A stretch of 64,000 nucleotides of DNA from Acidimicrobiaceae bacterium (GCA_003133685.1 PKYQ01000020.1:1-64000); one strand, 5' to 3'; shown: positions 25,978-34,519, counted from the first letter of the stretch. Notes: generated by a model from the letters alone, not told the origin. Numbers and translations: made by a program.

Positions 25978-26982
25978 TCAGATTCCGTCGAAATCGAGCC
26001 AGCCGGGACGGGCGCGCCAGTGGCCACCGCGCTCGAGCAGATCGAGGACCGCTCGCTGCAGTGACGTGTCCCGGGGTAATTCTTCAAGCGCGACCCCCGT
26101 CTTCTGAAAGATGAAGCCGATGGTCTCCTCGTCATTGTCGTACCAAGCGTCGAGCAAGTTGAAGCGACGTTGAAACTGCATGATGTTGCTCGTGGGATCG
26201 AGGAAGTCGGTCAGTTGCGCGTCGAGCAACCACGACTGGCAGGTCGCGAGGCGTCGCAGTTCGACCGGCCACATTGCTCCCAGTACCTCACGGGCCCGTG
26301 CGAACGTCACGTCAAGATCGTGAGGGGCGAGCGCGGCGGCGTAGGGAATGTGGATACCGACTGAAGGATCTCCTCGCCGAAACCCAACACCCAAGGCGAG
26401 GCTCTCCTCATCTGAATACCACGGCTCGGGCGAGAGATTCCCAACGCCGAGGTTCACTCGGTGAAACTGCAGGCTCCCGATTTGCACCATCTCGCCACGC
26501 AGGATCGGCAGCAACCACCAGCCGGGCTCGAAGCCGACGCTCCCCCTCTTGCGTTCATGAACGAGCACGTGACGAGGCATAACCGTCATCGTCGAATCAA
26601 TGACGTCCGCCGGACAGCCACCTTCTCGAAGGAACTCGCACGCCGCGTCGAAACAGAGGACGAAGAGAAAGAAGTAAAAGAATCGACCACTCGCACCCGC
26701 GTCGTCAAGGTCGTCCCAGATCGGGATTGGCGCATCGATGTCACCGCGAGTTTCGTCGACCCACTCGACGAGTGACGCGAGGAGCGACACCCACTCGCCG
26801 TCGGTGCGGAACTCCTCCCACTGCGAGACGACCATTTTCAGGACGGCGTCAGGTACGCGCACCTCGCGAAGCGTGCGCTCGATTGTGGTCGCCTCCAAAT
26901 CGCGAACTTGCTCCGTTGCGTTCTTCGACGGCATTGGCAAGAACTCTCGCATCTCGGCAATGGTGGATTCGACGTGGCGCAT
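25978..26982 (-). CDS. Acyltransferase-domain protein (NAT_N/GNAT_C type)
   Basis: A 334-residue protein with the two-part layout of the actinobacterial NAT_N plus GNAT_C family. The N-terminal helical half has FFYFFLFVLCFDAACEFLREGGCPADV, and the LHFRG-like motif appears here as WWLLPILRGEMVQIGSLQF (about residues 165-185). The C-terminal half has GIHIP (about 220) and LATCQSWLLDAQLTDFL...SNIMQFQRRF (about 258-285), which is the GNAT_C core. The acceptor is unknown. Its ATG overlaps the stop of a decayed GH20 gene (TGATG), so it was once the downstream partner of a hexosaminidase. Confidence 0.75.
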   Translation of the reverse strand: MRHVESTIAEMREFLPMPSKNATEQVRDLEATTIERTLREVRVPDAVLKMVVSQWEEFRTDGEWVSLLASLVEWVDETRGDIDAPIPIWDDLDDAGASGRFFYFFLFVLCFDAACEFLREGGCPADVIDSTMTVMPRHVLVHERKRGSVGFEPGWWLLPILRGEMVQIGSLQFHRVNLGVGNLSPEPWYSDEESLALGVGFRRGDPSVGIHIPYAAALAPHDLDVTFARAREVLGAMWPVELRRLATCQSWLLDAQLTDFLDPTSNIMQFQRRFNLLDAWYDNDEETIGFIFQKTGVALEELPRDTSLQRAVLDLLERGGHWRARPGWLDFDGI

Positions 26983-27189
26983 CAGAGTTCGTCAAGTGGT
27001 CGAAAGTGAAGACCCATTGCCTTCAATCGTTCCATGTGACGAGTGAAGCAGACGAAACGAATCCAGGGACTCCTGGGTACCCCACACGACCTCGGCGAAG
27101 GCGACCGTGCGAGGAAAGGTTCTGTAGTCCAATTGCTCACGAAGAATGTCGCCCGGAGAGCGAATCTCCTCTTCGAAAATTGTCGTCAT
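26982..27189 (-). pseudogene. C-terminal remnant of a GH20 beta-N-acetylhexosaminidase, frameshifted
   Basis: ATG 27189 opens a frame whose EEEIRSP and LDYRTFPRTVAFAEVVWG match the end of GH20 enzymes (WTE...RxxPRxxALAEVxW). After ESLDSF the frame slips. The downstream frame reads RHMERLKAMGLHFRPLDEL and stops at TGA 26982-26984; RL..LG...RP is the usual GH20 ending. The catalytic barrel is missing. The stop overlaps the ATG of the acyltransferase gene, preserving the old operon junction. Confidence 0.65.
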
Positions 27190-27227
27190 CGGCTAGTCCC
27201 TTCGAACGCGCAGGCACTCGATGACGC

Positions 27228-28421
27228 TCAGCTGACCAAGTCGGGCGAGGTCTCCATACCTTGATTCCACACGGAGCGAGCGATGATCTTCGTCGTATCG
27301 GCGCGGTAGCTGTACTTATTGGCGATGTCGCGAATTTCCTCGAGGAGGCCTTCGTTCAACGTCGTGGAATCCAGTCCGAGCGCGATGAAGCGATCGCGGT
27401 TGACGTTGAGTTCGTTCTCTACCGCCTCTTTGCGAGGGTTCGGCAAGTTCGCGATCTTGACGCCGGTCTCCTTGGCGATCAGTTCGGCGAGTTCGATCAC
27501 GCGATAGGTCTCGGTTACTTGGTTGAAGACGCTGACCTGCTCACCGCGACTCGGCGGGTTCTCCAACGCGATCTGAATGCACCGGACCGTGTCACGGATG
27601 TGGATGAAGGCGCGGGTCTGTCCGCCCGTACCGTGCACCGTCAATGGGTGACCAATGGCCGCCTGCATCAAGAAGCGATTCAAGACCGTGCCGTAGTCGC
27701 CGTCGTAGTCGAAGCGATTGATCAGGCGTTCGTCGAGAATCGTCTGCGGTGTTTGGGTACCCCACACGATGCCCTGGTGAAGATCGGTGATGCGCAACCG
27801 GTCGTTCTTCGCGTAGAACGCGAAGAGCAGTTGGTCGAGCGTCTTGGTCATGTGATACACGGATCCGGGATTGGCCGGGTGCAGGATCTCGCGCTCGATC
27901 TCGCCGTCGGGGGTGGGTACCTTCACGGTGAGGTAGCCCTCAGGAATCGGTGCCGAACCGGACCAGCCGTAGCCGTAGACCCCCATGGTGCCGAGGTGCA
28001 CGAGTGCAATGTCGAGTCCGCTCTCGACGATCGCGACGAGCACGTTGTGCGTGCCGCGCACGTTGTTGTCCACCGTGTAGCGCTTGGTGGTCGCGTTGCG
28101 CATGGAGTACGGCGCCGCGCGTTGCTCACCGAAGTGCACGATCGCGTCGGGGCGTTCATTGCGCAACAGTTCGAGAAAACGCTCGTAATCTTCGGCGAGG
28201 TCGAGGTTGACGAAGCCGATGTCCTTGCCCGTCAACTCCTTCCAGGTACGAATCCGCTCGCCCATCGGACGAATCGGGGTGAGCGACTCGACCTCGAGCT
28301 CTAGGTCGATCTCGCGGCGACTGAGGTTGTCCACGACGATGACGTCGTGGCCCTTGTCGGAGAGGTGCAGTGTTGTGGGCCAGCCACAGAATCCGTCACC
28401 GCCCAGTACCAATACCTTCAT
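27228..28421 (-). CDS. sqdB: UDP-sulfoquinovose synthase
   Basis: A 397-residue extended-SDR enzyme that converts UDP-glucose and sulfite to UDP-sulfoquinovose, the head-group donor of sulfolipid. The N-terminus VLVLGGDGFCGWPTTLHL is the NAD site with the GDGFCGW signature of SQD1/SqdB; LSRREIDLELEVESLTPI is a family motif; the catalytic set is the Thr of GTMGVYGY and YHMTK. It starts at ATG 28421 after a GAGGAG site. No SqdX-type glycosyltransferase is in the window. The inverted repeat at 28437-28456 sits directly upstream of the ribosome site. Confidence 0.92.
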   Translation of the reverse strand: MKVLVLGGDGFCGWPTTLHLSDKGHDVIVVDNLSRREIDLELEVESLTPIRPMGERIRTWKELTGKDIGFVNLDLAEDYERFLELLRNERPDAIVHFGEQRAAPYSMRNATTKRYTVDNNVRGTHNVLVAIVESGLDIALVHLGTMGVYGYGWSGSAPIPEGYLTVKVPTPDGEIEREILHPANPGSVYHMTKTLDQLLFAFYAKNDRLRITDLHQGIVWGTQTPQTILDERLINRFDYDGDYGTVLNRFLMQAAIGHPLTVHGTGGQTRAFIHIRDTVRCIQIALENPPSRGEQVSVFNQVTETYRVIELAELIAKETGVKIANLPNPRKEAVENELNVNRDRFIALGLDSTTLNEGLLEEIRDIANKYSYRADTTKIIARSVWNQGMETSPDLVS

Positions 28422-28436
28422 ACAATCTCCTCATTC

Positions 28437-28456
28437 GAAGCCGACACGACGGCTTC
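28437..28456 (-). promoter_or_regulatory. Inverted repeat in sqdB leader
   Basis: Perfect 7-bp arms GAAGCCG and CGGCTTC separated by six bases, just upstream of the ribosome site of sqdB. No T-run follows, so it is not a terminator. It could be an operator or an mRNA hairpin in the leader. Confidence 0.4.
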
Positions 28457-28576
28457 AACCAAGTATCGAAGCCCCGATCGAGGGGAATCTTTACCCTGTG
28501 ACCTTACCAGCGACTCAAATCTCGCTCAGTTCCCGAGAGCCCAACACGGTCCTACTCGCGTGCGACGAACCCGTGG

Positions 28577-29596
28577 TTACGACGTCGCGGTCGACGCCAC
28601 GATGGCCGGGATGATCGTTGCGCCGTAGGCCTCGAGCGTCTCGGAGTTCGCGTCGTGCTGCAAATACAGAGCGAACTGGTCGACGCCGAGCGCGCGCAAC
28701 TCTTCGAGACGTTCGATGTGGCGCTCGACTGGACCCAACAGACAGAATCGATCGATGACTTCGTCCGGCACAAATTCAGTATGCGTGTTGCCCGCACGTC
28801 CGTGTTCTGAGTAGTCGTAGCCTTGGCGGCCCTTGATGTAGTCGGTCAGCGCGACCGGGATCGATGAACCGGCGTCGTTGCCGTATCGCTCGACGATGTC
28901 GGCGACGTGATTACCAACCATTCCTCCGAACCAGCGGCACTGGTCACGCTGGTGCGCAATGTCATCACCGACGTAGGCCGGCGCCGCAACACAGAACGTC
29001 AACGCGTCCGGATCGCGTCCGGCGCTCTCGGCCGCTTCACGCACGGCGGTGATCATCCATCGCGCGATATCGGGATCGGCCAATTGCAAGATGAAGCCAT
29101 CGCCGACCTCGCCGGCGAGCGCCAGCGCCTTCGGCCCGTAGGCCGCCACCCAGACCTCGAGTTCGCTCGCCTCGACCCACGGAAAATGAAGCACCGAACC
29201 GTGGTACTCAACCGAACGGCCATTGGCGAGCTCTCGAATCACTTCGATCGCATCGCGCAAGGTCGCGAGCGTCGTCGGCTTGCCGTTCGTCACGCGAACC
29301 GCGGAGTCGCCGCGGCCGATGCCGCAGACCGTGCGATTGCCGTACATCTCATTCAACGTCGCGAAGAGACTCGCGGTCACGGTCCAATCGCGTGTCGCGG
29401 GATTGGTGACCATCGGACCGACCTTGATCGTGCGCGTCGAGGCCAGTATCTGGCTGTAGATCACGAACGGCTCTTCCCACAGAATGTGCGAGTCGAAGGT
29501 CCACGCGTAGTTGAACCCGAGTTGTTCGGCGCGCGTGGCCAGTTCCACGACGTGAGAGGCCGGCGGATTCGTCTGCAGTACAACACCGAACTCCAT
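28577..29596 (-). CDS. LLM-class F420-dependent oxidoreductase (TIGR03842-like)
   Basis: A 339-residue luciferase-like (LLM) TIM-barrel protein. It begins MEFGVVLQTNPP and contains AWTFDSHILWEEPF and GNRTVCGIGRGDSAVRV, as in the F420-type CPS_4043 clade, which is often found beside dihydropyrimidinases. ATG 29596 follows AAGGAAG; a GTG lies six bases earlier. It is the third gene after beta-ureidopropionase and dihydropyrimidinase, where a dihydropyrimidine dehydrogenase is expected. Reduction of uracil/thymine with F420H2 or FMN is therefore plausible but unproven. Confidence 0.8.
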   Translation of the reverse strand: MEFGVVLQTNPPASHVVELATRAEQLGFNYAWTFDSHILWEEPFVIYSQILASTRTIKVGPMVTNPATRDWTVTASLFATLNEMYGNRTVCGIGRGDSAVRVTNGKPTTLATLRDAIEVIRELANGRSVEYHGSVLHFPWVEASELEVWVAAYGPKALALAGEVGDGFILQLADPDIARWMITAVREAAESAGRDPDALTFCVAAPAYVGDDIAHQRDQCRWFGGMVGNHVADIVERYGNDAGSSIPVALTDYIKGRQGYDYSEHGRAGNTHTEFVPDEVIDRFCLLGPVERHIERLEELRALGVDQFALYLQHDANSETLEAYGATIIPAIVASTATS

Positions 29597-29647
29597 GATC
29601 ACTTCCTTTGCTTGATCGTCACTTTGAATGCCGGGGCGTGACGACTT

Positions 29648-31063
29648 CTAGATCAGATATTGACTGAGGCCCCGTCGCAAGAACTTCCCGTGCCCCACCG
29701 CGCCGGTGAACGTATCGTTCTCGACCACGACACGACCGCGCGACAGCACGGTCGTGACGCGACCGTCGATGTGCGTCCCCTCGTAGGCCGAGTGGTCCAT
29801 GTTCATGTGGTGCGTCCTCACGCTGATGTCGGTGGTGCCCTTGGGGTCGTAGATCACGATGTCGGCGTCAGAGCCCGGCGCGATCACTCCCTTACGCGGG
29901 TACAGCCCGAACATCCGTGCCGGTGTCGTGGAGGCCAACTCCACCCACCGCGACAGCGTTATCTCGCCGGTGACGACGCCCTGATACAGCAAGTCCATCC
30001 GGTGTTCGACCGAGCCAATGCCGTTCGGGATCTTGGAGAAGTTGCCCAGTCCAAGTTCCTTCTGGTCCTTCATGCAGAAGGGACAGTGGTCGGTGCTGAC
30101 CACTGACACGTCGTTGGTGCGAAGGGCGCGCCACAGTGAATCCTGGTGTCCTTCGGCGCGCGAACGTAGCGGCGTCGAGCAGACGTAGGCCGCTCCTTCG
30201 AAGCCGGGTTTCGAAAGATGTTCTTCGAGACTCAAGTAGAGATACTGCGGACAGGTCTCGGCAAAGACATTGGCGCCGAGGCCGCGCGCGTGAGCGATCG
30301 TCTCCACGGCGTCGCGCGAGCTCACGTGCACGATATAGAGCGGCGCCTTGGCGACCTTGGCCAGCATGATCGCTCGATGCGTCGCCTCCTCTTCCAACTC
30401 GACCGGTCTCGTGAGCGAGTGATAGCGAGGATCGGTCTCCCCTCGCTCGAGCGCTTGGGCGACGAGGACGTCAATGGCCGGGCCGTTCTCCGCGTGCATC
30501 ATGATCGTGGCGCCCAGGCCCGAGGCGGTCTGCATCGCGCGAAGGATCTGTCCGTCGTCGGAGTAAAAGACGCCGGAATAGGCCATGAACAGTTTGAAGC
30601 TCGTGACGCCTTCGTTGTTCGTGAGATCCGTCATGGCCTTCAGGGCCGCGTCGTCGACGCCACCGATTATCTGGTGGAAGCCGTAGTCGATCGCGCAATT
30701 GCCGTCGGCCTTCTCGTGCCACGCGGCCAACCCGTCGTGCACGTCCTCACCGGTTCGTTGCACGGCGAAGTCCACGATGGACGTCGTGCCGCCGAAGGCC
30801 GCGGCGATCGTGCCCGTTTCGAAGGTGTCCGACGCATTCGTACCGCCAAAGGGCAGCTCCAAATGGGTGTGGACGTCGACGCCGCCGGGGATGACGTATT
30901 TACCGGACGCGTCGATGACCCGGTCACAGGTGGGCTTCACGCTTTCGAAGTAGTCCGGCGTCCCGAGCGCGGCGACCTCGTCGCCGTCAATGAAGACGTC
31001 GTAATCCTGAGCTCCCGTCGCCGAGAGCACCCGGCCGCCAGTGATGAGTACGCGCGCCATCAT
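29648..31063 (-). CDS. Dihydropyrimidinase / D-hydantoinase
   Basis: A 471-residue cyclic amidohydrolase that hydrolyses dihydrouracil and dihydrothymine to N-carbamoyl-beta-amino acids. GGVDVHTHLELPFGG supplies the first two metal His; the carboxylated Lys lies in FKLFMAYSG (about residue 150); MMHAENG and YIVHVSS supply further His; VSTDHCPF carries the catalytic Asp. The ATGATG start directly follows the stop of the beta-ureidopropionase gene with no spacer. Length and motifs are complete, so the enzyme looks functional. Confidence 0.92.
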   Translation of the reverse strand: MMARVLITGGRVLSATGAQDYDVFIDGDEVAALGTPDYFESVKPTCDRVIDASGKYVIPGGVDVHTHLELPFGGTNASDTFETGTIAAAFGGTTSIVDFAVQRTGEDVHDGLAAWHEKADGNCAIDYGFHQIIGGVDDAALKAMTDLTNNEGVTSFKLFMAYSGVFYSDDGQILRAMQTASGLGATIMMHAENGPAIDVLVAQALERGETDPRYHSLTRPVELEEEATHRAIMLAKVAKAPLYIVHVSSRDAVETIAHARGLGANVFAETCPQYLYLSLEEHLSKPGFEGAAYVCSTPLRSRAEGHQDSLWRALRTNDVSVVSTDHCPFCMKDQKELGLGNFSKIPNGIGSVEHRMDLLYQGVVTGEITLSRWVELASTTPARMFGLYPRKGVIAPGSDADIVIYDPKGTTDISVRTHHMNMDHSAYEGTHIDGRVTTVLSRGRVVVENDTFTGAVGHGKFLRRGLSQYLI

Positions 31064-31906
31064 CTACCAGTCGGTCAGGGGTTCGTACATGTCGGGACGG
31101 CGATCGCGGTAGAAGGCCCACTGTTCGCGGACCTCCTTCAAGAGGTCCATGTCAAGGTCGCGTACGATCAGTTCATCATCGGTGGTGCTGGCCACTTCCC
31201 CCACGAACTGCCCGCGCGGGTTCACGAAGTAAGTCTGGCCGTAGAAGTCGTTCGTGCCAAGTTCTTCGATCCCGACGCGGTTGATCGCCCCGACGAAGTA
31301 TTCGTTCGCGACGGCCGACGCCGGCTGCTCGAGTTGCCACAGGTACGCCGAGAGACCTCGACTCGTCGCCGAGGGATTGAAGACGATCTTCGCGCCAGCC
31401 AGACCCAGGGCGCGCCACCCTTCAGGGAAGTGTCGGTCGTAACAGATGTAAACGCCGATTCGCCCGACGGCCGTGTCGAAGATCGGATAGCCGAGGTTGC
31501 CCGGGCGGAAGTAGAACTTCTCCCAGAATCCGCTCACTTGCGGGATGTGCGTCTTTCGGTACTTGCCGAGGTACGTGCCGTCGGCGTCGATCACGGCGGC
31601 CGTGTTGTAGAGCACGCCCTCTTGTTCCATTTCATACACCGGCAAGATCATGACCATGTTGAGTTCGGCCGCGAGCGCCACGAAGCGCTGCGTCGTCGGT
31701 CCCTCCGGCACGGCTTCGGCGTAGTCGTAGTACGTCGCGTCCTGGACTTGGCAGAAGTACGGACCGTAGAAGAGCTCCTGAAAGCAGATCACTTGGGCCC
31801 CCTGTGAGGCGGCCGCGCGAGCGTGATGCTCGTGAAGGTCGATCATCGAAGCCTTGTCGCCGGTCCACGCCGTCTGCACCAGCGCTGCTCTCACCACGTC
31901 GGACAT
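31064..31906 (-). CDS. Beta-ureidopropionase / N-carbamoyl amidohydrolase (nitrilase superfamily)
   Basis: A 280-residue nitrilase-superfamily amidase that should hydrolyse N-carbamoyl-beta-alanine to beta-alanine, CO2 and ammonia. The catalytic triad is visible as Glu in CFQELFYGP, Lys in GKYRKTHIP and Cys in YICYDRHFPE. ATG 31906 is preceded by GAAAGGAGG; the frame extends to 31969 without support. It is the promoter-proximal gene of the pyrimidine-degradation operon. Confidence 0.92.
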   Translation of the reverse strand: MSDVVRAALVQTAWTGDKASMIDLHEHHARAAASQGAQVICFQELFYGPYFCQVQDATYYDYAEAVPEGPTTQRFVALAAELNMVMILPVYEMEQEGVLYNTAAVIDADGTYLGKYRKTHIPQVSGFWEKFYFRPGNLGYPIFDTAVGRIGVYICYDRHFPEGWRALGLAGAKIVFNPSATSRGLSAYLWQLEQPASAVANEYFVGAINRVGIEELGTNDFYGQTYFVNPRGQFVGEVASTTDDELIVRDLDMDLLKEVREQWAFYRDRRPDMYEPLTDW

Positions 31907-31923
31907 GGTGCCTCCTTTCGAAC

Positions 31924-31969
31924 GGACAGTTGTCCTCGAATAGAAAGAACCATAGACAAAGTTCGTCAA
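31924..31969 (-). promoter_or_regulatory. Candidate promoter and palindromic operator of the pyrimidine operon
   Basis: Reading the minus strand, TTGACG (31964-31969) is a fair -35, and a TA-rich stretch (TTTCTATT) about 17-19 bases downstream can serve as -10. Right after it lies the palindrome GGACAACTGTCC (31924-31935), 18 bases before the start codon. That is a typical place for a repressor operator. No regulator gene adjoins the operon. Confidence 0.4.
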
Positions 31970-32200
31970 TGCCGTTAGCGGCCGCGCGAACTTCCGCGTG
32001 ATGATGAGCGCGTTGTTAGGCGCGAGTGACGATCGGCTTTGACGACGGTCCGAAGAGCATCCCGGGCGGCGGCGCGCAGTACCTCGTCAGCCTGCCCGCC
32101 AACGCGTTGACGAAGGTCAACTGCCTCTTCGACGGGACGACAATTGTGACCGGCGCGCCGTAACCGGTCACGGTCTCGGTCGCGTGCACGATGGCTCACG

Positions 32201-32276
<76 letters not shown>

Positions 32277-32431
32277 TTTGATTCCTCTTACTGACATTGA
32301 TGCAACGAACTGTGTCGTCCACAATCCGAAGGGCCATCGTAGTACCGGTACGTGTGACGTGACCCACAACGTCGGCAGTCTGACGTCGGCACTCGAGATT
32401 CTTTTTGAACGGCCCCAGTCGATTACTGAAT

Positions 32432-32477
32432 TGGTGCGCCTGGCGGGATTCGAACTCCCGACCCTCGATTCCGTAGG
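32432..32477 (-). pseudogene. Displaced 3' half of a tRNA-Arg gene
   Basis: Reading the minus strand from 32477, the 3' side of an anticodon loop and stem, a full T arm (CGGGAGTTCGAATCCCG), an acceptor strand CAGGCGC, discriminator and CCA are intact, but the 5' half is absent. It differs from the same part of tRNA-Arg(ACG) at 36234 by five positions in 46, several of them compensatory within stems. It is therefore a piece of a different but related tRNA-Arg. Homology to the intact gene stops at the anticodon loop, the usual crossover point of tyrosine integrases. Confidence 0.8.
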
Positions 32478-32851
32478 AACTTTCCACAGACTGCAACTAG
32501 GGGATTACCCGGGAAATATGCCACAACTCATTGAGCAAATGCCCACCCGCATCCAGGGGAGCTGACTTCCGTAAGTACAACGATAAGTACAGTTCGACAA
32601 TTGTGACTCGTTACCCAAACGAATCTCATAAATGCAGTTTTCAAAGTGATGTAAGCCGTGTCACTCAGTCTTTCGTACATGATGCAACGTATTGAATGAG
32701 AAGTATTAGTAGTGAGTTTTATTATCGAACGTTGATGATTTATTCCGTTGTGGGTGCCTACGATTGAGTTTCGACACCATGACAAGACAGAATCGACTCA
32801 AGGCCGCACATACAACGCTCCTCGTAGTCTGAGGGGCATTAGGAGAGCATC
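32478..32851. other. AT-rich non-coding left end of the island
   Basis: About 370 bases with visibly lower GC than the flanks. No frame is coding-like. There are short imperfect repeats (AAGTACAACGAT/AAGTACA near 32575-32595). The promoter of the secreted orphan gene should lie near the right end; its ribosome site TTAGGAGAG is at about 32839-32847. Confidence 0.45.
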
Positions 32852-33406
32852 ATGAAGCGTTTCAATATTGGATCAACAATAATTCTGTCGAGCCTGCTCA
32901 GTTTGGTCTTGACCGCGATTCCGGCGACGGCTGCGGTGACAACGTCAACGGGGTCAAGGGATGCCACCTCAAATGGCGCCCTTGTGACTGCACACTTGTC
33001 AACCCCGATCGGCGGATTAAATTGTGCCGACCTTCTGGCTATGGGCAATCCATATATAACGACTTCAGCTTTAGTAAGCGGCGTTAAAGCGCAGGCACTC
33101 AGTACAAGTGTTTTCGATGACGTTGCGGCTGGCTACATAAACGAAGGTGGTCTCTATGCCACCACCGAAGCTGGGATTGCTTGCGGGAATATCTTGGAAG
33201 AAGGACGAGAACCCAAGTCAGCTCAAGTCACAAAGGCGATGGAATTTCTTTACGGCACGTTGGAAGATGTGTGGGCGTTTGCAGTTGTAGACCCAACAAC
33301 GAAGAGTTTCTTTGCCGGCCAGGCAACCGTCCAGGCAGCTATTTTTCAGTCTTATGGGAACGAAATCCTTGAAATTCGTGCGATAGCAGGCAATTATTCC
33401 AGTTGA
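32852..33406 (+). CDS. Secreted protein of unknown family, island orphan
   Basis: A 184-residue protein. The signal peptide (MKRFNIGSTIILSSLLSLVL...) is likely cut after ATAA; the mature protein is about 155 residues with two Cys (in LNCADLL and IACGNIL) that could form a disulfide. No known domain is recognised. The codon choice is more AT-rich than in neighbouring genes outside the island (for example TTA, ATA and AGT codons), consistent with transfer. ATG 32852 has a good AGGAGAG site. Confidence 0.7.
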   Translation: MKRFNIGSTIILSSLLSLVLTAIPATAAVTTSTGSRDATSNGALVTAHLSTPIGGLNCADLLAMGNPYITTSALVSGVKAQALSTSVFDDVAAGYINEGGLYATTEAGIACGNILEEGREPKSAQVTKAMEFLYGTLEDVWAFAVVDPTTKSFFAGQATVQAAIFQSYGNEILEIRAIAGNYSS

Positions 33407-33790
33407 CAGAGCGGTAGGCGAAGTCAGCTGTCCGGGAAACGCCGTTCAACTCATGAAGTGGGGATAGGTGATAGGGACACCCGACGGCATAGCCAGCAGA
33501 AGGGGCTGACGCCAAGATAGCGAATCTTGCCTGGTCACGGCGAGTCAGCCTGACTCTACGTTGCTGCTGACGATATGGGTCTCAGGTTGACTTAAACCTT
33601 CAGCAGCCTCGTTGATTGCCGCAACTCGTGGAAATCATCAACGTTACCTATCTCTTCGACTCATGCAATGTGTTCACTTCAATCGACATCAATAAATCAA
33701 GGACATAGGCAAAAAATCCAATGGCGGCCGATGACCGAGGCCACCGACCGCCATATTTGACAGCCATTGATTAGGTTCTGACGTGACTCC
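33407..33790. other. Non-coding block with nested inverted repeats
   Basis: No reading frame is coding-like. At 33504-33550 GGCTGAC-GCC pairs with GGC-GA-GTCAGCC around an internal AAGAT/ATCTT hairpin. At 33563-33607 GCTGCTGA pairs with TCAGCAGC around an AGGTT/AACCT hairpin. A third, weaker GTTGAT/ATCAAC pair follows near 33612-33643. Three consecutive stems in about 140 bases suggest a structured RNA or a recombination/origin-like site. See the finding for this region. Confidence 0.4.
33711..33754 (-). terminator. Rho-independent terminator of the 33791-34519 gene
   Basis: Reading the minus strand, ATGGCGGTCG pairs with CGGCCGCCAT (10 bp, one T-G wobble), followed after four bases by TTTTTT. 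It lies 37 bases downstream of the stop codon. Confidence 0.75.
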
Positions 33791-34519
33791 TTACGAACCG
33801 GTGTATCCGCCGGTAGCGAGACCGATGATGCTCGCGTCATACGCGGCGTACGCCAGGGCAATGTTCGCGTCGAGAATTCGCTGATTCTGGGCGACGAAGA
33901 TCTTCGTGTTCCCTGGGTAGCCTTGAGGTGTCTGGGCGAGCACGGCGCCTTCCACGCTCACAATTCTTGTTGACCAGTTTGAAAGACGCGCGACGTAATT
34001 GTTGTAGTGGCTAAGAGCGTTTTTGTAGCCCGGTAGACCTACGATTGACGCAGTTTCTGATTGGAGCGTCGATTCGTTACCCTGCATCGTCGTAACCTGA
34101 CTCGCCACAACCGAGGCTTCGATCATCTCGAACACTTGTGGCGACATCACCGCGTAAACGCGGTTGTCCTTCAACATCGCGGCGCGGTCTGCGTTGAGTT
34201 CTGCTTTGGTGGTGTCTGTCGGAACCTTCGCAATCAAGGAATTAATACTCGACTCCTCTGTCAAAAGGCGTGCTTGGAGTGTCGACGAAGCACTCGCGCT
34301 CAGCGACGTCGCTGCCGTCACGTCTGCGACAAGGTGCCCAAGTTGCGTTGCACGGTTTGCCAACTGGACCTCCAGCGCCTTTTGCGCCGTAATGAAACTG
34401 GCACTCGGAGCAGCGGTCGTAGTCGTGGTCGACGAGGCGTAAGCAATGGATGGAATGCCGATACCCATGGCGGCGACTAGCGCAAGTACCACAAAGGATC
34501 GGGTAGTTAGGTTCTTCAT
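33791..34519 (-). CDS. Secreted helical protein of unknown function
   Basis: A 242-residue protein from ATG 34519, preceded by AAAGGAGAAC. The signal peptide MKNLTTRSFVVLALVAAMG... is cut near AYASS. A Thr stretch follows, and then a long helical, Ala/Ser/Leu-rich region without Cys (QKALEVQLANRATQLGHLV and similar), resembling periplasmic four-helix-bundle proteins in composition only. It ends GGYTGS. It has its own terminator, so it is monocistronic. No family is recognised. Confidence 0.7.
   Translation of the reverse strand: MKNLTTRSFVVLALVAAMGIGIPSIAYASSTTTTTAAPSASFITAQKALEVQLANRATQLGHLVADVTAATSLSASASSTLQARLLTEESSINSLIAKVPTDTTKAELNADRAAMLKDNRVYAVMSPQVFEMIEASVVASQVTTMQGNESTLQSETASIVGLPGYKNALSHYNNYVARLSNWSTRIVSVEGAVLAQTPQGYPGNTKIFVAQNQRILDANIALAYAAYDASIIGLATGGYTGS

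Noticed and set aside
25563-26135. 190-codon minus-strand frame
   Set aside because: It overlaps the C-terminus of the acyltransferase in another phase and has no motif; the small frames in the gap fit better.
27261-28304. 347-codon plus-strand frame
   Set aside because: Antisense of sqdB, which has full SDR motifs.
30218-31807. 529-codon plus-strand frame
   Set aside because: It lies opposite dihydropyrimidinase and beta-ureidopropionase, both with full catalytic motifs. The frame is Arg/Val/Asp-rich without domains, an artefact of high GC.
32026-32163. 45-codon plus-strand frame from GTG 32026
   Set aside because: No ribosome site and no family. It could be a gene fragment between the pyrimidine operon and tRNA-Arg(TCG), but support is too thin.
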